Source of the DNA: Turbatrix aceti
Lineage: Eukaryota > Nematoda > Chromadorea > Rhabditida > Panagrolaimidae
DNA: 64,000 bases
Assembly (NCBI GenBank): GCA_963969345.1
Contig: OZ017767.1
Location: forward strand, 7,096,739-7,160,738
Direction of reading: 5' to 3'
Below, piece after piece: positions 57,523-64,000 of the stretch (position 1 is the stretch's first letter; the number at the start of each line of letters is the position of its first letter). A program made the position numbers and the translations under genes. The notes below the pieces were generated by a model. That model worked only from the letters and a program-made list of their open reading frames with translations. It ran no database searches and was not told where the DNA came from.

Positions 57523-59184
57523 TCAGCGGATCCAGTAGACCAAAAATAGCTCCCCAAGAACGCAGAAAATTAATTTTGCTGTCGCTGTTGCGTTGGATTT
57601 GGAATTATTGATTCCGAATGACTTCGGTTCTGCATCCGAGTGTATAAGAGTCGATCTGTTAGAATCCAGGGCCACAAAATGATAATCCACGAACCCGTAA
57701 AGATTTTTCTTTTTGTCCTGAAGCGAAAAAATTTTTTTTGAATACCCAAACCGGTATGGTATAATACGAACGAACCTCGAACACAAAACGTGCATCACAA
57801 AAGTGATCGTGAAACTCGAAAAAAACGCCCATTCTCCAGTAAAGACGTTTGTAGGCCGGGTGGTATTCGCAGTCGCAGGTCGAAGGTGATGGAAGAGCAG
57901 CACGCCAGGTAGAGGACTGCTGATAGACGAGAAAGAGCGTTGCCTCAACAAAGCAGGTTTCTGACGTATCAAAGACAAACAACCTGGAATCAGGTGATAA
58001 CGCTGGCTCCAATAGTCTGGGGCCCCGGGCAAGAACAAATTCCAGGAAAAAATTTTTGTGTACAAACCTGGTTGAATTCCAGCAAGAAACGTGGGAAAAC
58101 TCAACTTGCACCGCCGCAAGCCGAGTTCTGATTTCGTAATCGATGATAAAAGATTTCGCAGGTGTTTGGGGTTGGCAAAAAAATATACTTGTGTTTTCGC
58201 TGCTCTCGGAGAGTTTAAAATAAGTCATTGGGTCTTCCAAAGTAGGGCAATCTTCAGAAATTGAGATTTTTGTAGGATCGACAATGACAGCGAGTTTTTC
58301 AAGTTCTTGACTTTTTTTCAGGACAGCAGCCTTGTCTTCTGGCAAAAAATGCGGCCAAGGTGCAGTATCGTTTAATCCCTAAAATTCAGCACGGTGTATT
58401 TGAAAATGAATAAATACATGTTACATATTTATCTTTAACCAACCTCAACGTGCAGATCAAAAACTCCAGAAATCTCAATGGGTTCACCGTAGACGATGTC
58501 GACATGAATGGCAAATATTCCGCGAAATTCTGGAGGCAATGTACAGTTGCAGAATATTTCTTCGTAGAATATCGCGGCCAGCCAGGCACAGTCAGTTGCC
58601 AGGAATTTTTCGGAATAGCTGAAAAAAAATTAAGAAAGGGTAATTTTTTTTTAAATTCACAAAATTTCGAACAACAGTTTTTTCGAAACTGCAAATTGTA
58701 AAAAAAATTTTTTTTGAAACAACAATTTTTCAAAAAACTGATTTTAATTTTTGAAAAAAAATGAATTTGAAAAAAATGCTTTAGAATATTTTTTCCGTGT
58801 TTTTTCCGGATTTTTTTCCTAATGCTTGAGGCAAAATCGAACCTCTGAATAATCTGCCTCGGCTTCCTAATCGGTAGATTTTCCTTCGCATAAGTTCTCA
58901 GCGATTTTGGAGTTCTGACCAACGATTCCGGCACTTTGAACCAAATCCAAAAATCCATGTCGGGGAATAGGTGCACGATGTTATCGGAAACTAAATACGT
59001 TTCTTCGTTTACAGTGTCAAACTTGACTGATGTTATGTTTTCCCATTTTGGATCCCTGAAGTATAAAACTTAGTAAATTTAAAAAAAAAATTAAAAAAAC
59101 TTACACGACGCATGTCGAATTGGCACCGGCGAAAAAATAACAACGAAGAAAAATTAAACAAAAAACACCCGAATACCGCTGCAT
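57523..59184 (-). CDS. Orphan secreted or surface protein with C-terminal anchor-like tail
   Basis: Six minus-strand exons, 59184-59105, 59055-58843, 58618-58444, 58378-58068, 58016-57776, 57717-57523 (phases 2, 2, 0, 2, 0), give 404 residues. The N-terminus is signal-peptide-like (hydrophobic run to about residue 20). The body has Cys residues in CDCEY and CNC arrangements and several N-glycosylation-like sites, as in an extracellular domain. The last 20 residues form a hydrophobic segment ending ...YWIR, suggesting a membrane or GPI-type anchor. I do not recognise the family. The fourth intron (51 nt, 58017-58067) is a multiple of three with no stop, so it could be retained. All other joins are supported by phase and by frame breaks. 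The downstream vWA gene starts 415 bp later on the same strand. Confidence 0.6.
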
Positions 59185-60507
59185 ACGTGCCGTCAAACGC
59201 CGAAAAAACAGACTCCTGACCGGTCATCTGAGCCAGCTTTGCATCGACATCGAAACACCTGCTTCCTTTTTTTTCACGTAAAAAGTGTTTTTGTGATACG
59301 TTGCAAAGGTTGAATGAAAAACGAGATACACAAGGTTTTGGAGATTGGATTCTGAGTAAATAGTTTCTGGGTAAAACGAACAGGTGAAAGTTAGCTTTCA
59401 TTGATAAAGTTTTTGGCCTAACATGAGCGCTTGAATTTTATTCCAGCACCCAAGAAAAATGAAAACCCAAAAAAAGGTTTATTGAATTAACTTTTTTTGT
59501 AGTTTTATAATGGCCAGATAGTACATCTAAATATGAGTACAATTTTTGTAGCCTCCAGTTTTTTCGCTTGTTTGCCACATTTGTAGTTGTCAACAAATGA
59601 CAGTCTCTTTTTGTCACGCAAAAGCTTGAGCTTTTCACCTTTGTTCCCCAGACCTGCACTCGTTGAACTTGTGTAGACAGAATTTATGCATTTGTATTTC
59701 CTCAAGCAAACAATAAAGAAAACAAAGACGGTCACAAGAGGGCATTATAATGCTGCCAGCAACCAGCGTACCCCGCAGCATTCAGAATCTGAAAGGGTTG
59801 CAAAACCCTTGTTTTTTGACCCATTGAAGAAAACCGGAGCTCAAAGATCCTAGAAAAAAATACTGTCGCTGGAAGTCTCAAAAATCGTGCCAAGACGTGT
59901 TTGCTTAGATCATTTTTTTGTATTTACGTACAAAACAAGTCGTACGTATTTTTACTATATTTTTGTTTTCGTTTTCGAAGAAAATGGTCACCATTGTCAC
60001 AGTTCAGAAAGTAAAGTAGGAAGTGATAAAAACTTGGATTTCCTTCTTTTGGGTAAAATAAGTAAATAAACACCGATAATACCGTGATAACGTATGTATG
60101 AGGATGTCTTATTAAGATATTTATTTCCTTTGTCTGACGGATGAGCTTTGTTTTGTTTTGTGACCCTCGACCAGACTACCAACTTAGGAAAATGTGACCA
60201 AACCTCTCACGCATCCTAATGAGCCTCTCCTCTGGAAAAAGAAAAAAGAAAAAAGTTTTTTGTTTGTGTTTGCATAAAAATGCAGACATTTAGGCTATAC
60301 GTAATGAATTTTCTTGGAACAGATAAGGGCGAATAGAATCCGAAAACCACGTTTTTCGAGAGCCTTCCCCTCCTGCCAAATGCCTGCGTCACGAACAATG
60401 CCGGCGGCTACGATGGACCTATAATAATGCCAATAACACTTCTTATTGCGTTGTTGGGGGTGTGTTTCTTGTCTCGAGTGTGATAGATCTCTAGATATGT
60501 ATTTATT
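59185..60507. other. Noncoding stretch upstream of the 59184 gene
   Basis: AT-rich sequence with no supported exon. It presumably includes the promoter of the minus-strand orphan gene. Confidence 0.4.
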
Positions 60508-60519
60508 ATAACTATTTTT
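60508..60519. repeat. 12-bp target-site duplication (left) of retroelement copy
   Basis: ATAACTATTTTT recurs exactly at 60630-60641. Confidence 0.75.
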
Positions 60520-60629
60520 CGCGACCAAAACGAATCGAGACATTTACGCCTACGTGGACGTCATTTGTGCCTCCTAACATCTGGTCTAATGATAACTAAC
60601 CACTGAGTAATGGTGAAATAATAATAATA
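60520..60629 (+). mobile_element. 5'-truncated non-LTR retrotransposon copy (RTE-like)
   Basis: This 110-bp insertion starts CGCGACCAAAACGAATCGAG and ends in ATA repeats. Its body matches the 3' end of the element at 14796-15444 almost base for base, including the last codons YVDVICAS and the stop, followed by the same 3' UTR. The flanking 12-bp duplications ATAACTATTTTT and 5' truncation are the signature of target-primed reverse transcription. The difference between the two tails (ATA versus AATA units) shows independent insertion. Confidence 0.8.
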
Positions 60630-60641
60630 ATAACTATTTTT
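60630..60641. repeat. 12-bp target-site duplication (right) of retroelement copy
   Basis: Exact copy of 60508-60519. Confidence 0.75.
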
Positions 60642-60654
60642 GTTTTTGACAGGG

Positions 60655-61010
60655 TTCCATGTTGGAGAAAAGTTGACTTCGACTTTCGACTCACTCAGAG
60701 TCAACTTTTTGGCTCAGAATTTACTCATTTTAACAAGAAATAAAAAATTCAAAAAAAATTTTTTTTATTAGAAAATGCCCAAAAAACACCAAAACATTGA
60801 AAATTTTAATCAATTTATCAATTTGATCCTAATTAATTTTGAATAAAAAATTTTTGTAATTAATAAATTTTTTATTCAAAATTAATTAAAAAATAGTAAT
60901 TTTTACTCAAAAAAGAGTATATTTTCTTAAAAAAATTATTATTTTGTAAAAAAAATATCTCGACTCTCGATTCTGAACCAGAATTGTTGGAACACGGGTT
61001 TTAGGTTCCT
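60655..61010. repeat. Possible degenerate repeat rich in GAGTCGA words
   Basis: It starts GGGTTCCATGTTGG and ends GTTGGAACACGGG. Inside are TTCGACTTTCGACTCACTC and CTCGACTCTCGATTCTGA; the latter is the inverse of a word in the intron at about 51124. The AT-rich middle has AATTAATTTT repeats. Terminal inverted repeats are weak. Confidence 0.3.
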
Positions 61011-61508
61011 TTTTGTATTTATGTAGTTCTCTGTCAATTTTTTACAGTATCATTTCCTTTTTTTGGGCTTGTGTTTTTACCCTTATTAGCAAGTAGTGGC
61101 TTCCGAGTACGCGAACACTTAATTTTGTTTCAAATGTCACATATGTACAGATAAAAGAGGTTCTGTAAGAACAGTCTCGTAAGAACGGATGTGTTGTCAT
61201 TATTTTGTACACGTGCTATTTTGAACGTTTTTTTCGTCGGGAATCTGCAAACGTCGCAGAAAAAAAATAACAACATGTGCATTGATGTTGAGGGTTCTCC
61301 GAAGCATCATCACATAATGACCTTACGTCTACAGAAACCTAGACTTAGGACGCGTGTGTAATCCGATGATTGTTCATATCCGAAAACGATTTTTTTTCAA
61401 CCGTACCCAGGTGGTGCCGGCGGGCAGTCAACCTCCCCCCCTCCAAGATGGACAGTTGCGTGTGGCGGGCGGCATTCTTGGTATCAGTAAAGTTATTTTA
61501 GTTGTTTT

Positions 61509-61530
61509 TTGTTTTTCAGCAATCAGAAAC
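61509..61530 (+). promoter_or_regulatory. Trans-splice-type acceptor before the GPCR start
   Basis: TTTGTTTTTCAG ends at 61519, 11 bases before the ATG. Very short leaders after a TTTTCAG site are typical of spliced-leader acceptance in nematodes. A cis 5' UTR intron is the alternative. Confidence 0.45.
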
Positions 61531-62794
61531 ATGCCAAGCGGCTATGTCAATATCGCGACAAACGAGATCGAAGTGGCGCCACTCTACGCCTACGGCATCA
61601 CCGGTGGCATCGTTTTGGCCGGGAATTTGATCCTTATTGCTGCTATTTTTACGACAAAAGGGTTGCAAGATCAAAAGGAATACATAATTTTTGCGACTAA
61701 CATGATCATGGATGCCCTTTTTGGATTTACTTACCTGACGGCTGCTGTGCGCAGGTTGGGGATTTATTATGGACCTGTTGGATGTATGTTATGGATTTTT
61801 AATATTTTTTTTCTAATGAAAAAAAATTTGGGTTTCAGATCTAGAAAAATACTCCCGATGGGACTGCTTCAAAATCTACCACAACTGTTTGTTTATCTTC
61901 ACAACGGCTGGCGTCGGTTCAGTAGCGATTTTTACCTGTATCGACCGACTTTTGTCCGTTCAATTCGCAGCCAAATACCTCAAATACGGCACGCGCTACA
62001 GCTACGGCATGATGGCGGGATCTTTTCTTGTCTGTATCCCCCTGACCATAATTGCCGGGATAACGAGTTGGATGCAGCGTGACATCTACGACGTCAATTC
62101 AGTATGCATGCTGAGGGACGGAGTCACCATCGACGTCCTCAATCTTTTAAGAATCTTCAGAATAGTCAGCAGTCTAATTGTCATTGCTATCTACGCTTAC
62201 ATCACCAAGAAGGTGTACAAGGTGGGTCAACGGTCGTCGAAGAACTTATTTTTTATAGTGTTACAATTTTTTTTTTAGATAATGGCAAGTAAATCCAGAA
62301 TGACGTCTACCAAAAAGCGCCTCGTGCGCATGACCACTACAGTACTCCTCATTACAGTAAGCCAGTTTGTCATGTTCCTGCTTCCGGATATTTACCTCCT
62401 ACACGTCGTTTTTGTCTTGGATCACAGCCTAAACAATTATATTTACTGGTTTTATTTTTCTAATGAGTGCAAAGGTGGGTGGACCTGTCACATGGCATTT
62501 TTTTACCATGTTCTATGTAGTATACTCAGTACATAGTGATATTTCCAATTTTTTTCTTTTTTTTGCGACCCATAAAAAAATTTAAAAAAAAGAAGTGCAC
62601 TTTTGTTTCCGTTTTTTAAAAAGTATGATGTTTCAGGCCTGGTGAACATCTTCATATTTATCTTCATGCAGAGGGACCTCATCCAAGCAATCCTGCATAA
62701 GTTAAAACTTGGCGCTCAACGATCCACGGTCGTCCATATTCCAGGAGCAACTGAAAAGTCCACCGAACGGACCATGCCGCACGTCCTCATCTAA
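61531..62794 (+). CDS. Seven-transmembrane GPCR, Srsx-like
   Basis: Four exons (61531-61783, 61839-62221, 62279-62474, 62637-62794; phases 1, 0, 1) give 329 residues, the usual length of nematode serpentine receptors. Seven hydrophobic segments are visible. TM1 has Gly31-Asn32. TM3 ends CIDRLLSV (Asp120-Arg121, the DRY-type G-protein contact). TM4 is about 139-161, TM5 186-205, TM6 229-258 and TM7 264-287. Cys94 before TM3 and Cys174 in the second loop can form the conserved disulfide. The pattern (TM1 IVLAGNLILI, TM2 FATNMIMD) fits the Srsx chemoreceptor family; a peptide or amine receptor of the rhodopsin class is the alternative. The short cytosolic tail is about 40 residues. A related decayed 3' end lies 0.9 kb downstream. 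Confidence 0.85.
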
Positions 62795-62822
62795 CTAACA
62801 CAAGTCAATGTTATCAGGTGTA

Positions 62823-62828
62823 AATAAA
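62823..62828 (+). terminator. Poly(A) signal AATAAA, GPCR gene
   Basis: It lies 28 bases after the stop codon. Confidence 0.6.
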
Positions 62829-63689
62829 TGTTGTATTTGTCTAGTCCGGTAATTATACTATCGTTAATGAGCTGCGCTTTCAAGGGCTTTAAGACAGTTT
62901 GAAAAAAAATCAAGTAATTATGTACATACAATATTTTGATGCTTCTTTGTCCACAAAAGCAGTGTTTTTCGCTGTATTTATTAGATTAAACGTCAAAGGA
63001 GAAAAACAAAAAAACGTTGGCAAAAGAAATAAAAAATTACATTTAAAATAGGGTAATAACAAAAATTAAACGTTAGCCATCAGTACTGCTGGTTGTGCAT
63101 TCGCTGCGCTTGCGGAGTGTTCATGACCAAAAACTTCTTCCACGAAATCGTTTTTGTTTTTGACGTTCTGTATTGGAAGATTAACTATATCGTCTTTTAC
63201 GAGAGTTAGACCGTGCCGATTTCGAGAATACGATTTGTGATTCGGTATATATTTATACAACCTTGGATTTATATATATTATATAGTAGTGAAGTGTTCCA
63301 GCGGTTCTCTCTTATAGTCAAACTCGGCTTACAATGATACTTTATCAGTACTGATACAAACAATACAATGACAATGAATAACGTTCGATTGACGCTGCAT
63401 ATAGTAAAATGTAAACATATTGTATATAATAAGTAGATCCATAAAATACATATTTATGTATACGCCAACACATTCTAACGCAGAGAAAATGCCAAAACAA
63501 AGCTGCTTGCTGCGCGATCGGCCATCATGAATGCCGGATTTTAACAAGCATTTGATGCGCACACTTGTTTGTAAGTTTTCATTTACGAACCAACCAACAG
63601 CTTGCTTTGTTTTGCCAACGCTAAATTATAGTAATTTGTATTGTGGTGCGTACAAGTTTGTACCGTGCTTACATTTTTGTGGACAACAT
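62829..63689. other. AT-rich gap between GPCR and its decayed relative
   Basis: It contains only a weak minus-strand frame (63066-63260) and AT-rich sequence with ATATAT blocks near 63270-63290. Confidence 0.4.
63066..63260 (-). CDS. Possible 3' terminal exon on the minus strand, very uncertain
   Basis: A 64-codon open frame ends at 63066. It has protein-like composition, with acidic and amide residues. The frame begins with TTG, not ATG, so if real it must be a terminal exon, but I see no strong acceptor upstream. An AATAAA on the minus strand lies about 90 bases beyond the stop (62977-62982). It lies between two GPCR-related segments on the other strand. Confidence 0.2.
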   Translation of the reverse strand: MYKYIPNHKSYSRNRHGLTLVKDDIVNLPIQNVKNKNDFVEEVFGHEHSASAANAQPAVLMANV

Positions 63690-63770
63690 TTTTTGCAATT
63701 CATGGTCACTCATATTTCCGGGGTCACCGAAAAATTAATCAAAGAAGTCAATATAAGCAGGAATAAATAA
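63690..63770 (+). pseudogene. Remnant of a second Srsx-like GPCR (C-terminus)
   Basis: Frame 63531-63770 ends with QFMVTHISGVTEKLIKE, which parallels QRSTVVHIPGATEKSTE at the C-terminus of the intact receptor. The DNA is also related, as are the following 3' UTRs: TTTGTCTAGTCTGGTAAT at about 63819 matches TTTGTCTAGTCCGGTAAT at about 62839, with a further shared block ending in TTTGAT/TTGATGCTTCTTTGT. The upstream 7TM body is not recognisable. It therefore looks like a decayed tandem duplicate rather than an intact gene; an intact gene continuing outside the alignment cannot be excluded. Confidence 0.5.
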
Positions 63771-64000
63771 ATATGTAAATAACTTTTTAATTAAATTTTT
63801 TGTATGAGTAACAGATTCTTTGTCTAGTCTGGTAATAATTTTGTTAATTAATTCCGCTTTGAATTTGTGTTTTGGATAAGCCAAATATAAAATTTTAGTC
63901 GTGTAGGTAGTTTGATTCTTCTTTGTTGTCCGAAAACAAACATACAGACAGAGATTATAAACGTAATTGTAACATAATTATTTATTACTATCTACATACT
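63771..64000. repeat. Diverged copy of the GPCR 3' UTR
   Basis: The order of short blocks (AATAAATAAAT, TCTAGTCTGGTAAT, TTAAT.A.TTCCGCTTT, TTTGATTCTTCTTTGT) follows that of 62807-62970. The identity is patchy. It supports a tandem duplication including the 3' end of the receptor gene. Confidence 0.5.

Noticed and set aside
60655..61010. Complete MITE with terminal inverted repeats
   Set aside because: Terminal similarity is limited to GTTCCA-type words and no target duplication was found, so only a weak repeat is listed.
1..64000. CRISPR array, bacterial operon or prokaryotic promoter features
   Set aside because: The window is eukaryotic, with spliced genes and a eukaryotic tRNA. No regularly spaced direct-repeat array of CRISPR type was seen.

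Overview
The window is eukaryotic and looks like a free-living or parasitic nematode. Evidence: very short introns (about 49-60 bp) ending in TTTTCAG or TTTTTAG, a nematode-style single-domain SH2 + tyrosine kinase gene, a Srsx-like chemoreceptor GPCR, trans-splice-like acceptors just upstream of start codons, and T/A-homopolymer-rich noncoding DNA. I cannot name the species. All gene models are my own splices from reading frame, GT/AG sites and phase; no transcript evidence was available.

Layout. 1-27 kb is gene-poor. It holds a small two-exon membrane-anchored protein (4609-5312, +) and a two-exon neurensin-like protein (9308-7859, -). Two related hAT-like repeats (1706-2092, 16275-16676) and an internally deleted non-LTR retrotransposon with target-site duplications (14796-15444) lie in the noncoding part. 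At 27.0-27.7 kb is a possible single-exon orphan gene (-). From 28294 to 52075 (+) one gene appears to span 24 kb: a Q/H-rich ELM2-SANT-C2H2 chromatin cofactor (SAEG-1/TRERF1/MIDEAS type) in six phase-matched exons. Its third intron is 15.9 kb and carries a hAT MITE (32541-33079) and a Tc1-type foldback element (41746-43308). Its fourth intron holds a tRNA-Glu(CTC) gene.

The last 12 kb is gene-dense. On the minus strand an orphan secreted or surface protein (59184-57523) is followed 415 bp later by a secreted tandem-vWA protein (57107-52953). A complete SH2-kinase gene (54665-56348, +) sits inside the large intron of the vWA gene. A GPCR gene (61531-62794, +) follows, with a decayed tandem relative at 63690-63775. 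A second copy of the same non-LTR family (60520-60629) lies between.

The genes do not form an obvious pathway. The minus-strand pair could be a two-gene operon. I found no convincing new multi-gene system. The strongest unusual items are the nested kinase/vWA locus, the internally deleted retrotransposon, the foldback element, and a strongly over-represented TTTACCTGG motif.
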